Source: Sphingobacterium bambusae
GTDB taxonomy: Bacteria > Bacteroidota > Bacteroidia > Sphingobacteriales > Sphingobacteriaceae
Direction: 5' to 3'
DNA length: 64,000 nucleotides
NCBI RefSeq assembly: GCF_033955345.1
Contig: NZ_CP138332.1
Coordinates: forward strand, 4,216,001-4,280,000
Below are positions 50,429 through 58,806 of this stretch, in pieces. Position numbers and translations under genes: made by a program. Each line of letters starts with the position of its first letter. Positions within the stretch are counted from its first letter, which is position 1. Below the pieces are notes generated by a model. That model saw only the letters and a program-made list of their open reading frames with translations, did no database searches and was not told the DNA's origin.

Positions 50429-51499
50429 ATGGATAAGATTAAGGTTTTGGTTGTGGGCTGCGGAAATATGGGCGCATCCCACGCTACGGCATATCATCAT
50501 ATGGATCAATTTGAGATCGTAGGATTGGTGTCTAGGGGCGATAGTAAAAATCAGGTTAACACATTGTTGCAATCGAACTATCCGGTTTTCGACGATTATG
50601 ACGCGGCCTTGCGTGTAAGTTTGCCCGATGCGGTGTGTATATCGACCTATCCGGATACCCACGAGGAATACTGCGTAAAAGCATTTGCCGCCGGTGCTCA
50701 TGTGTTTGTGGAGAAGCCCGTAGCTGATAGTGTCGCTGGGGCGGAACGCGTGGTTGCTGCCGCAAAGCGGTACAAACGCAAGTTGGTGGTTGGTTACATC
50801 TTGCGTCACCATCCATCTTGGATTAAATTTATCGAAAAGGGAAGAGGGCTAGGCACGCCCTTGGTGTTTCGTATGAACCTAAACCAGCAAAGTCATGGAT
50901 ACATGTGGGACGTGCATCGTAATTTGATGAAAAGCCTGAGTCCTATTGTGGATTGCGGTGTTCACTATATTGATGTGATGTGTCAAATGACCGATGCGCG
51001 GCCGGTACAGGTGTCTGCAATAGGCGCGCGCCTGACGGATGATATCCCGACCAATAACTACAACTACGGGCAATTGCAGATTCGTTTTGATGATGGCTCC
51101 GTGGGATGGTATGAAGCTGGTTGGGGACCGATGATGAGCGAAACGGCATTTTTCGTGAAAGACGTGATCGGCCCTAAAGGTTCTGTCTCTATCGTTGCCA
51201 AGAATGCAGCAGGAACAGGGAAGTCCGATTCCGTAGCTGCCCATACGCAAACAGAATCAATCCGGGTGCATTATGCAGACGTCGATGAAAGAAACCGTTT
51301 TAATAAAGAAGATGAGTGGATCGACCTTCACGACGAGCCCGATCACCAAGAACTGTGCAATAGAGAACAACGATTTTTTTACCGCGCTATTGTAGAAGAT
51401 CTGGATCTGACGAAGTCCATGGAAGATGCACTAAATAGCCTACGCATTGCATTCGCTTGTGATGAGTCTGTGCGCACGGGGGCGGTAGTAGGCTTATAG
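50429..51499 (+). CDS. Gfo/Idh/MocA-family oxidoreductase, cytoplasmic
   Basis: A 356-residue protein from the ATG at 50429. A GTG overlapping the previous stop adds one residue. The Rossmann motif is KVLVVGCGNMGASHA at the N-terminus, the catalytic motif AGAHVFVEKPVADSV near 91-105, and the substrate domain includes SPIVDCGVHYIDVMCQMT. It probably oxidises or reduces a sugar or inositol-like compound with NAD(P). It is coupled to the preceding exported homologue and ends 10 bp from the convergent OmpA gene. Confidence 0.92.
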   Translation: MDKIKVLVVGCGNMGASHATAYHHMDQFEIVGLVSRGDSKNQVNTLLQSNYPVFDDYDAALRVSLPDAVCISTYPDTHEEYCVKAFAAGAHVFVEKPVADSVAGAERVVAAAKRYKRKLVVGYILRHHPSWIKFIEKGRGLGTPLVFRMNLNQQSHGYMWDVHRNLMKSLSPIVDCGVHYIDVMCQMTDARPVQVSAIGARLTDDIPTNNYNYGQLQIRFDDGSVGWYEAGWGPMMSETAFFVKDVIGPKGSVSIVAKNAAGTGKSDSVAAHTQTESIRVHYADVDERNRFNKEDEWIDLHDEPDHQELCNREQRFFYRAIVEDLDLTKSMEDALNSLRIAFACDESVRTGAVVGL

Positions 51500-51509
51500 C
51501 TGCTCTTGA

Positions 51510-53405
51510 TTATAGCTGGGTAATGGTGATAGTAGTTCTTCTGTTCAACTGTCTGCCAGCATCCGTTTCATTGTCAGCAATGGGCTTACTCGCTCCATAC
51601 CCTTTGGCTGTCAAGCGATCTGCTGGGATACCTCGACTTTCAAGGTAGGTTTTGACCGAAGCTGCACGTCTCTCTGAGAGCGCCTGGTTGCTTTGTATAT
51701 TGCCTGTATTGTCCGTATGGCCTGCTATTTCGATATGGAGTTTGGTGTTTTGTTGGAGAAAGCTAACCAACAGCTGTAGGTCTGCGGTGGATTCTGTCAG
51801 GAGTTCATATTGATTGACTGCAAAATAGATATTATTTAAGGTGCTAACAGCACCTTTTTCTATTGCCGACAGGCGTATTTCGATCTCGAATTTTTCGTCG
51901 GTAGATTGCGGTTTGTTCAGCGCATATTGTAAACTCGTAAAGAGATAACCAGGGCGTTGTATCTGAAACGCATAATTATAGCCTATGGGTAAGGTGGCGA
52001 GAAAGGTGCCATCTGTTGGATCGCTGCCACCGCGAAAAACATTTTTGCCAGTATGTGTATTGATTACTTCGATAGAGGCGTCTAACGGACGATTATCGCT
52101 TGCATCACGTATGTTTCCCACCACGTATGCGACGGCGTCGGGTTTTACGGGCTTGTCGACTCTAAAGCTGTAGATGTCAAGATCGCCGCTGCTATCCCTT
52201 GCAGACAGATGACCGATTTTACCGTTCATACTGACATGTAGCGACGTTTGGTCGTGAAAATCGTTAACAGCATTACCCATGTTTATGGGGGTGGACCATT
52301 GCTGGACACTGTCGAGTCGGCTAACGAAAATATCTTTACGACCAAATCCTGGCCATCCATCCGACGTAAAATAAAGTGTGCGGCCGTCGGCATGGATGTA
52401 AGGAGCTGATTCATCAAACGCGCTGTTAACCTGTGGTCCTAAATTTTGAGGGACAGACCAGCTTCCGTTATCTTGCAGCGTGCTGCTGTAGATGTCGTAG
52501 CCGCCCAGGCCGCCCGCTCGGTTGCTGACGAAATAAAGGGTCTTGCCATCGGCAGAAATGGCAGGTTGGGCTTCCCAGCCTTTACTGTTGATTGGCGCGC
52601 CTAGGTTGTGGGGTTGGCTCCACGATCCATTTTCCAATTTTGAAACGTAAATATCACAGCTTCCCATACCGTTTGGCCAATTACAGCCGGTAAAGAAAAG
52701 ATATTTCCCGTCGGGCGAGATACAGTGCGCTCCTTCGTTGAAGTCTTCGGAGTTAATTGCGCCAACCAGTATCTCTGCTTGGCTCCAGCCTGTTTCCGTT
52801 AGGATGCTGGCATAAAAATTTTCCTGATTATTGGTCTTTCTTGTAAAGATGATGGTACGATTATCGGCGGTTAATTTAGGGAAGTACTCGTCGTTAGGCG
52901 TGTTGATTGTGTTTTCTAAACGCTCCAATATACGGCTTTGCGGCTGGATATGTGCTAAAGCATAACGACAATCGGCTAGGTATTTATCGATCAGCTTTTG
53001 ACTGCTGCTTGTTGGCGTAGTTCGCTGCAGATAGCTTTGTAAAGCATGTTCTGCTTCTTGGTATTTTCCCGAAAAGAGTAGCGATTCGCCCAAAGCGAAG
53101 TAGGTCAAAGGGGTAAGGCCGGGATCTAGTTGAAGTACTTTTGTGTACTGTGTAGATGCTTCTATAAAGCGCTCCTGTCTTCGTAAAATATCACCCAGCT
53201 GCTGATAGGCTGTCGCAAAATTGGCATCGTAGCTAATGGCTAGTAACAATTGCTGACGCGCTTGATCAAGTTGATTCAAGCGAAGTGCCTTGCCCGCTTG
53301 TATGTAAGCTGTTTGCGCCCGCTTGATAGGCGAGGGTTTTTGACCGTAGGCGTAACCTATACAACTTATAAAAAGAATACATAAGCGATGTCTAATATCC
53401 GCCAT
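51510..53405 (-). CDS. OmpA-family lipidless cell-envelope protein with TPR and PD40 repeats
   Basis: A 631-residue protein from the ATG at 53405. A TTG 27 bases upstream is inside a promoter box. It has a signal peptide (MADIRHRLCILFISCIGYAYGQ), TPR-like helices (about 25-140), and WD40-like PD40 beta-propeller repeats (about 165-400) with GTCDIYVSKLENGSWSQPHNLG-type repeats such as GGYDIYSSTLQDNGSWSVP. A carboxypeptidase-like segment (about 415-490) follows, then a C-terminal OmpA domain with LHIEIAGHTDNTG and NQALSERRAASVKTYLESRGI for peptidoglycan binding. Similar proteins are common in Bacteroidota, sometimes near type IX secretion genes. The role here is structural or unknown. Confidence 0.93.
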   Translation of the reverse strand: MADIRHRLCILFISCIGYAYGQKPSPIKRAQTAYIQAGKALRLNQLDQARQQLLLAISYDANFATAYQQLGDILRRQERFIEASTQYTKVLQLDPGLTPLTYFALGESLLFSGKYQEAEHALQSYLQRTTPTSSSQKLIDKYLADCRYALAHIQPQSRILERLENTINTPNDEYFPKLTADNRTIIFTRKTNNQENFYASILTETGWSQAEILVGAINSEDFNEGAHCISPDGKYLFFTGCNWPNGMGSCDIYVSKLENGSWSQPHNLGAPINSKGWEAQPAISADGKTLYFVSNRAGGLGGYDIYSSTLQDNGSWSVPQNLGPQVNSAFDESAPYIHADGRTLYFTSDGWPGFGRKDIFVSRLDSVQQWSTPINMGNAVNDFHDQTSLHVSMNGKIGHLSARDSSGDLDIYSFRVDKPVKPDAVAYVVGNIRDASDNRPLDASIEVINTHTGKNVFRGGSDPTDGTFLATLPIGYNYAFQIQRPGYLFTSLQYALNKPQSTDEKFEIEIRLSAIEKGAVSTLNNIYFAVNQYELLTESTADLQLLVSFLQQNTKLHIEIAGHTDNTGNIQSNQALSERRAASVKTYLESRGIPADRLTAKGYGASKPIADNETDAGRQLNRRTTITITQL

Positions 53406-53429
53406 AAAGAGAAGCTTTTTGGTTGTAGA

Positions 53430-53437
53430 CAAAAATA
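53430..53437 (-). promoter_or_regulatory. -7 box of the OmpA-family gene
   Basis: TATTTTTG on the minus strand (TAnnTTTG), 24 bases before the ATG at 53405. Its own TTG forms an apparent upstream start in frame, which is therefore probably not used. Confidence 0.5.
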
Positions 53438-53453
53438 GAAAAATATGTTCCTA

Positions 53454-54077
53454 TTATGGAATATTCAAATACTTATGTGTTTGCAACGATATCTCCCATT
53501 GCGGATTTTCCTTTACATAGTCAATAATGAGCGGTGTCATCTCTCCGGCTTTTGACCATTCGGGCTGTAGATAGAGCTTGCAGTTCTTGCCCACAAATTT
53601 GGCGTGTTCTTCTGCCCATTGAAAATCACTTTTGTTGAACACAATGACCTTCAGTTCACCTGCGGCATTCAACACATCAGGACGCGGACCTTTGAATTTT
53701 TTTGGGGATAAACATATCCAATCCCAAAATCCAGAAAGCGGATAAGCCCCAGATGTTTCGATGAATGTTTGTATGCCGGCTGCTTTTAATTGTCTTGTCA
53801 AATAATCCAAATTGTAAATCAAAGGTTCGCCCCCTGTGATCACCACCGTCTTGGCCGGATGCTGCTTGGCATGTTCGACAATGGTGTCTGCCGGTGTTAA
53901 AGGATGAAGATTTGCATCCCAGCTCTCTTTGACATCGCACCAATGACAACCTACATCGCATCCGCCCAAACGGATGAAGTATGCTGCTTTTCCAGTGTGA
54001 TACCCTTCGCCTTGTATCGTGTAAAACTCTTCCATCAAAGGAAGCAACGTACCGTCTTCTGGGACTTGATTTGACAT
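53454..54077 (-). CDS. queE: 7-carboxy-7-deazaguanine synthase
   Basis: A 207-residue radical SAM enzyme with cysteines 40, 44 and 47 in GGCDVGCHWCD, the usual CxxxCxxC. EEFYTIQGEGYHTGKAAYFIRL precedes it and TVVITGGEPLIYNLDYL and IETSGAYPLSG follow. It converts carboxy-tetrahydropterin to carboxydeazaguanine in queuosine precursor synthesis. queC, queD and queF are not in the window. The gene stands alone, divergent from thrS. Confidence 0.95.
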   Translation of the reverse strand: MSNQVPEDGTLLPLMEEFYTIQGEGYHTGKAAYFIRLGGCDVGCHWCDVKESWDANLHPLTPADTIVEHAKQHPAKTVVITGGEPLIYNLDYLTRQLKAAGIQTFIETSGAYPLSGFWDWICLSPKKFKGPRPDVLNAAGELKVIVFNKSDFQWAEEHAKFVGKNCKLYLQPEWSKAGEMTPLIIDYVKENPQWEISLQTHKYLNIP

Positions 54078-54097
54078 GTCTTATTTTTTTGAGAGTA

Positions 54098-54105
54098 CAA
54101 AGGTA
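54098..54105 (-). promoter_or_regulatory. -7 box of queE
   Basis: TACCTTTG on the minus strand fits TAnnTTTG and lies 20 bases before the ATG at 54077, predicting a leader of roughly 14 bases. Confidence 0.5.
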
Positions 54106-54229
54106 CGAAAAATGCATTTACAATTTAAAAGTCTTCATCATCCGAGTGTTAGGTTTATAGAAAACTAGCCGTCAATGTTTGCTTTTTATGCTTTTTATAC
54201 GGCTATTTCCGTTTCTTGAAGATATTGAA

Positions 54230-54237
54230 TACCTTTG
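54230..54237 (+). promoter_or_regulatory. -7 box of the thrS-infC-rpmI-rplT operon
   Basis: TACCTTTG fits TAnnTTTG, with a weak TTTC 20 bases upstream. It predicts a leader of about 90 bases before the thrS ATG at 54334, long by the standard of other genes here, leaving room for leader control. Confidence 0.5.
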
Positions 54238-54333
54238 TGCCATCAACGGAAAGCAGGCTGGAATGCAGGGTAATTGTTCACGCTGTAAGCTTGTTGGTCC
54301 TATTTAATTAACAACTTAAAATCATATTCGTAC

Positions 54334-56259
54334 ATGATTAACATTACATTGCCTGACGGATCCGTTCGTCAGTATGAAAAAGGAACTACTGCAATGCAGG
54401 TTGCCTTGTCGATTTCTGAAGGTCTAGCTAGAAATGTCTTAGCGGCAGAAGTAAATGGAGAAGTATGGGATGCTTCTCGCGCTATCGAAGATGATGCTCA
54501 TGTTAAATTGCTGACATGGAATGATGACAAGGGTAAATCTACTTTTTGGCATTCCTCCGCCCATTTACTGGCAGAAGCATTGGAGGCGCTTTATCAGGGC
54601 GTTAAATTCGGTATTGGTCCATCTATTGAGACTGGCTTTTACTATGATGTTGATTTTGGCGATCGCGAATTTTCATCCGATGAGTTCAAGCAGATAGAAG
54701 ACAAGATGTTGGAACTGGCTAAAAAGAAAGAAGTTTTTGAACGCAAAGCTGTTTCGAAAGCTGATGCTTTGGCTTACTTTACCGAAAAGGGAGATGAATA
54801 TAAATTGGATCTAATCAAGGATCTAGAGGATGGAAAGATCACATTTTACTCACAGGGTAATTTTACCGATTTGTGTCGTGGTCCGCACATTCCAAATACA
54901 GGCGTTATAAAAGCAATTAAGCTTACCAATGTTGCCGGTGCTTATTGGCGCGGCGATGAAAGCCGCAAACAATTAACACGTATTTATGGTGTTACTTTTC
55001 CAAAAGCTTCCGAGCTAGCGGATTACGTGCGGTTTATCGAGGAAGCGAAAAAAAGAGATCACCGTAAGTTGGGAAAAGAGCTTGAGCTTTTCGCTTTTTC
55101 CGAGAAAGTAGGCGCTGGCCTGCCTTTGTGGTTGCCCAAGGGAGCTGCTCTCCGTCAAAAATTGCAAGATTTTCTGCAACGTGCGCAGGTGAAAGCAGGA
55201 TATGAGCCTGTAGTTACACCACATATCGGTCATAAGCAACTTTACGTCACCTCCGGTCACTACGAGAAATATGGTGCAGATGCATTTCAACCTATACACA
55301 CGCCAGTAGAAGGTGAGGAGTTTTTCTTAAAGCCGATGAACTGTCCGCATCACTGCGAGATTTACAAGACGAAACCACGTTCTTATAAAGATCTTCCGGT
55401 ACGTTTTGCAGAGTTTGGTACCGTTTATCGTTATGAGCAATCGGGCGAATTGCACGGATTGACTCGCGTACGTGGATTTACACAGGATGATGCCCACCTT
55501 TTCTGTCGTCCTGACCAAGTGAAAGAAGAGTTTAAAAAGGTCATCGACTTGGTGCTGTATGTGTTCGGTGCTTTAGGTTTTGATAATTTTACGGCGCAGG
55601 TATCTCTTCGCGATCCGGAAAATAAAACGAAATATATTGGTTCCGATGAGAATTGGGCGTTGGCGGAGGCCGCAATTATGGAGGCTGCATCGGAGAAGAA
55701 TCTACCTACCGTCGTGGAGTATGGCGAGGCCGCGTTTTACGGACCAAAGCTAGATTTTATGGTGAAAGATGCGCTCGGCCGCAAATGGCAGTTGGGTACC
55801 ATTCAGGTAGACTATAATTTGCCAGAGCGTTTTGAATTGGAATACACAGGAAGCGACAATCAAAAACATCGCCCGGTAATGATTCATCGTGCTCCTTTCG
55901 GTTCATTGGAGCGTTTCGTGGCGGTGTTGATTGAGCATTGCGCTGGACAGTTTCCGTTATGGCTTGCGCCTGAGCAGTTTATCGTCTTGCCGGTGTCAGA
56001 AAAATATGAAGATTCTGCAAAAAATCTTTTAGAATCCCTAAATAATTCCGATATTCGCGGACTGATTGACCTTCGCGATGAGAAGGTGGGTCGTAAGATA
56101 CGTGACGCCGAGGTTAAAAAAATCCCCTATATGTTGATTGTAGGGGAAAAAGAGACCGAAAGTGGCACAGTTTCTGTTCGTAAACATGGGTCTGTAGATT
56201 TAGGTTCAATGGATCCCCAAGCATTTAAGGAATTATTAATTAAAGAAATAACAGTTTAA
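54334..56259 (+). CDS. thrS: Threonyl-tRNA synthetase
   Basis: This 641-residue enzyme has a TGS domain (1-62: INITLPDGSVRQYEKGTTAMQVA), an editing domain with HSSAHLLAEALEALYQ and the TDLCRGPHIPNTG zinc-like motif, and a class II catalytic core (about 240-535). The core has MNCPHHCEIYKT (zinc Cys/His), RFAEFGTVYRYEQSGELHGLTRVRGFTQDDAHLFC and HRAPFGSLERFVAVLIEH. The C-terminal anticodon-binding domain is about 540-641. Full length with editing intact. It heads the conserved run with infC, rpmI and rplT. Confidence 0.97.
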   Translation: MINITLPDGSVRQYEKGTTAMQVALSISEGLARNVLAAEVNGEVWDASRAIEDDAHVKLLTWNDDKGKSTFWHSSAHLLAEALEALYQGVKFGIGPSIETGFYYDVDFGDREFSSDEFKQIEDKMLELAKKKEVFERKAVSKADALAYFTEKGDEYKLDLIKDLEDGKITFYSQGNFTDLCRGPHIPNTGVIKAIKLTNVAGAYWRGDESRKQLTRIYGVTFPKASELADYVRFIEEAKKRDHRKLGKELELFAFSEKVGAGLPLWLPKGAALRQKLQDFLQRAQVKAGYEPVVTPHIGHKQLYVTSGHYEKYGADAFQPIHTPVEGEEFFLKPMNCPHHCEIYKTKPRSYKDLPVRFAEFGTVYRYEQSGELHGLTRVRGFTQDDAHLFCRPDQVKEEFKKVIDLVLYVFGALGFDNFTAQVSLRDPENKTKYIGSDENWALAEAAIMEAASEKNLPTVVEYGEAAFYGPKLDFMVKDALGRKWQLGTIQVDYNLPERFELEYTGSDNQKHRPVMIHRAPFGSLERFVAVLIEHCAGQFPLWLAPEQFIVLPVSEKYEDSAKNLLESLNNSDIRGLIDLRDEKVGRKIRDAEVKKIPYMLIVGEKETESGTVSVRKHGSVDLGSMDPQAFKELLIKEITV

Positions 56260-56269
56260 TTTTAAACAT

Positions 56270-56830
56270 TTGGCATTAACTAGAGGTGGTGGTCCTAGAC
56301 CACCAATGAGAAAGAAAGAACCAGAACACCGCATTAACGAATTCATCAGAGTGCCAGAGGTACGTCTGGTAGGCGATAATGTAGAACAGGGGATTATTCC
56401 CACTCGTAAAGCATTGGAACTTGCTGACGGACTGGAACTTGACTTAGTGGAAATTTCGCCAAATGCCGTTCCGCCTGTTTGTCGGATAATCGACTACAGT
56501 AAATTTATTTACGAACAGAAAAAGAAACAAAAAGAAATCAAGGCGAATGCCAAGCAAACAGTCATCAAAGAGATCCGTTTCGGTCCTAACACCAGCGATC
56601 ACGATTTTGAGTTTAAGCTTAAGCATGCCATGAAATTTTTGGAAAGTGGAGAGAAGGTGCGCGCATATGTTCATTTCAAGGGACGTGCCATTGTCTTTAA
56701 AGAACAGGGTGAAATTCTTTTATTGCGTTTTGCCCAAGCTTTAGAAGACTATGGTAAAGTAGAGCTGTTCCCGAAATTGGAAGGTAAACGCATGTTTTTA
56801 ACATTGGCTCCAAAAGCGGTAAAAAAATAA
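56270..56830 (+). CDS. infC: Translation initiation factor IF-3
   Basis: A 186-residue protein starting at the TTG at 56270, ten bases after thrS. The N-terminal domain has RINEFIRVPEVRLVGDNVEQGI, the linker is Lys-rich (EQKKKQKEIKANAKQ), and the C-terminal domain has IRFGPNTSDHDFEFKLKHAMKFLESGEKVRAYVHFKGR. IF-3 genes often use a rare start codon to allow autoregulation (AUU in E. coli), and TTG fits that habit. The next in-frame ATG (56306) lies after a 7-bp stem-loop (56288-56304) and would remove a Gly/Pro/Arg-rich extension. Confidence 0.95.
   Translation: MALTRGGGPRPPMRKKEPEHRINEFIRVPEVRLVGDNVEQGIIPTRKALELADGLELDLVEISPNAVPPVCRIIDYSKFIYEQKKKQKEIKANAKQTVIKEIRFGPNTSDHDFEFKLKHAMKFLESGEKVRAYVHFKGRAIVFKEQGEILLLRFAQALEDYGKVELFPKLEGKRMFLTLAPKAVKK
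56288..56304 (+). promoter_or_regulatory. Stem-loop at the start of infC
   Basis: GGTGGTC, loop CTA, GACCACC: a perfect 7-bp hairpin just after the TTG start and ending one base before an in-frame ATG. It could affect start choice or ribosome loading. Part of the symmetry is forced by coding Gly-Gly-Gly-Pro-Arg-Pro-Pro. Confidence 0.4.
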
Positions 56831-56865
56831 AGATTCTAACAGGTTGATATAAAATTTATAAGATT

Positions 56866-57066
56866 ATGCCAAAAGTAAAAACCAATTCCAGCGCGAAAAA
56901 ACGCTTTAAATTGACTGGAACAGGTAAAATTGCAAGAAAAAGCGCTTACAAAAGCCACATCTTGACAAAGAAAACCACAAAGCAAAAACGTAACTTGACA
57001 AAAACCGGTTATGTTCATGAAGCTGACATGGGTAATGTAAAACGTATGCTTGCTATAGGTAAGTAA
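56866..57066 (+). CDS. rpmI: Ribosomal protein bL35
   Basis: A 66-residue, strongly basic protein starting MPKVKTNSSAKKRFKLTGTGKIARKSAYKSHILTKKTTKQKRNLTKTGYVHEAD. The sequence and length are those of bL35 of the large subunit. It lies between infC (35 bp upstream) and rplT (97 bp downstream), the conserved order. Confidence 0.97.
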   Translation: MPKVKTNSSAKKRFKLTGTGKIARKSAYKSHILTKKTTKQKRNLTKTGYVHEADMGNVKRMLAIGK

Positions 57067-57163
57067 GTTTTACCCTTTTTAATAAAATAATTTTTTGACC
57101 GGGTATTAGGTTGTAAGCTTGCTGTAAAACGCAACACCTCATGCCAAACTAAATTTAATTCAT

Positions 57164-57508
57164 ATGCCACGTTCGGTTAACGCAGTAGCTTCGAGAAGAA
57201 GAAGAAAAAGAATCTTGAAATTAGCTAAAGGCTATTTCGGATCAAGAAGCAAAGTTTATACTATTGCTAAAAATACAGTAGAAAAAGGTTTACAGTACGC
57301 ATACCGCGACCGTAAAACCAAAAAACGCGAGTTCAGAGCTTTATGGATTCAGCGTATCAACGCAGGTGCTCGTCAACACGGAATTTCTTATTCGCAGTTG
57401 ATTGGTAAATTAAACGCTAAAAACATTGGCTTAAACCGTAAGGTGTTAGCTGATTTAGCCTTAAATAATCCTGATGCTTTCAAAGCAGTTGTTGACGCCG
57501 TAAAATAG
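57164..57508 (+). CDS. rplT: Ribosomal protein bL20
   Basis: A 114-residue basic protein beginning MPRSVNAVASRRRRKRILKLAKGYFGSRSKVYTIAKNTVEKGLQYAYRDRKTKKREFRALWIQRINAGAR, the bL20 pattern, with GISYSQLIGKLNAKNIGLNRKVLADLA following. It binds 23S rRNA early in assembly and in other bacteria represses its own operon. A terminator follows. Confidence 0.97.
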   Translation: MPRSVNAVASRRRRKRILKLAKGYFGSRSKVYTIAKNTVEKGLQYAYRDRKTKKREFRALWIQRINAGARQHGISYSQLIGKLNAKNIGLNRKVLADLALNNPDAFKAVVDAVK

Positions 57509-57547
57509 AGTTTTAAACCGTTATCAATTTGTTAGATATTTAGGAGA

Positions 57548-57573
57548 GGAGTCGTTTATCGACTCCTTTTTTT
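57548..57573 (+). terminator. Rho-independent terminator of the thrS-rplT operon
   Basis: GGAGTCG, loop TTTAT, CGACTCC, then seven T. A textbook intrinsic terminator 39 bp after the rplT stop. Confidence 0.93.
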
Positions 57574-57685
57574 ATGGCCTACAATCTACTGGGATTTGGA
57601 TTTTTTCTACTCGTTGCCAAACAAACAAAACCTTCCAATTTTCGCGTTAAAACCGTGTTAAATTGTGTTAATTATAGGGCGATTA

Positions 57686-57716
57686 TTTCGTTGTTTCATT
57701 TTTTTACTTAAATTTG
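57686..57716 (+). promoter_or_regulatory. Promoter of the DUF3060 gene
   Basis: TTTC (57686-57689), 19 bases and TAAATTTG (57709-57716): correct spacing and a perfect -7 box, 33 bases before the ATG at 57750. Confidence 0.6.
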
Positions 57717-57749
57717 AATTACTAATCACACGTAATAAATTGCTACATT

Positions 57750-58160
57750 ATGAGAATCTTCGCAATTTTTCTACTAAACTTCGTTTGTGTTGGAACTTTT
57801 ATGGTTCAAGCATCATCTAAGCAATCTAATGAGTTAAATCCGCCTAAAAATGACTTGATCATTATCTATAGCCACGGCAAAGTAGTCAAGGTGGAGGGAA
57901 TGAAGATTGAAAAGACCATTTCTACGGTAGGGGATGAGACTTTACAGATCGCTGGATCAAACAATATCGTGTATGCAAAAGGGGGATTGAAAAATGTTAT
58001 TATTAATGGCATGAATAATGAGGTTTATGTCGACAAGATTAGCTCAGTAACCATTGATGGTGGTAATAATACCGTACAATACAAGTTGTCGGCAACGAAA
58101 TCAGGCAAACCTTCGATTAGTAGTAAAGGTGGAAACAACGATATTTTAAAAACCAAATAG
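57750..58160 (+). CDS. DUF3060 domain exported protein
   Basis: This 136-residue protein has a signal peptide (hydrophobic 4-19, cleavage near VQA-S). The mature part has short repeated strands with Asn turns, LQIAGSNNIVYAKG, VIINGMNNEVYVDK and VTIDGGNNTVQYK, forming a small right-handed beta-helix or solenoid as in DUF3060. Function unknown. It is monocistronic, with its own promoter. Confidence 0.85.
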   Translation: MRIFAIFLLNFVCVGTFMVQASSKQSNELNPPKNDLIIIYSHGKVVKVEGMKIEKTISTVGDETLQIAGSNNIVYAKGGLKNVIINGMNNEVYVDKISSVTIDGGNNTVQYKLSATKSGKPSISSKGGNNDILKTK

Positions 58161-58218
58161 TATTTTTTATATACATCGAATTTCGTAACTTGTAAGATGT
58201 CATTTTTATTGCATACCT

Positions 58219-58806
58219 ATGGCTACGGAATATATATCTATTGTCTTTCAACCTTGTGAAAAAGGTATTCGCTTTATCGCTGCTGTAAAGGAGCGTGTAA
58301 AACGTCTATTGAACAAATGGTACCCAAGTTGCCATTCCACGGCGCACGTTACTATCTGCAGAATGGAGGTTACGGAAGAACAGTTACAACGTGTGATTGC
58401 CTTACTGGCTGAGCGTATGCGTTACGAACATGCACAACACATCTATTTCGATAGTTTCTCTACTTACCCAAATTCCGGCACCTTTTTTATTGACCCCACC
58501 GTACAGTCGAAAGCCTTTCTTTTGCAGAAAATGCGTAACGTCATAGCAGAGGCGGAGAAAGTAACGCGTGTTGACAAGAGTAAGTCTCCACATTTAACGA
58601 TTAGTCGTGGATTAGATATGGACAATCTTCGCGAGGTTAAAAATCAAGATGAATTCAAGACATTGGATTTTGATTTTTTCTGCAAAGGGATTGTGTTACG
58701 TCACTTTGACGGGGAGAAGAAACAGTACGTTCCTTTTTTAGAAATACCTTTTGGTAACGAGTCAAAACCAGGCTTGGAAGGAGGGCAGCTGAGCTTCGGC
58801 TTTTAA
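58219..58806 (+). CDS. 2H phosphoesterase-like protein (2'-5' RNA ligase family)
   Basis: A 195-residue protein with two HxT motifs, STAHVTICRM (His near 42) and SPHLTISRGL (His near 122), the catalytic pair of the 2H superfamily that includes LigT/ThpR. The spacing of about 80 residues is typical. Members act on 2'-5' RNA bonds, cyclic phosphates or ADP-ribose 1'',2''-phosphate. The true substrate is unknown. Its 3' end overlaps the convergent MocR gene by 4 bp. Confidence 0.85.
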   Translation: MATEYISIVFQPCEKGIRFIAAVKERVKRLLNKWYPSCHSTAHVTICRMEVTEEQLQRVIALLAERMRYEHAQHIYFDSFSTYPNSGTFFIDPTVQSKAFLLQKMRNVIAEAEKVTRVDKSKSPHLTISRGLDMDNLREVKNQDEFKTLDFDFFCKGIVLRHFDGEKKQYVPFLEIPFGNESKPGLEGGQLSFGF

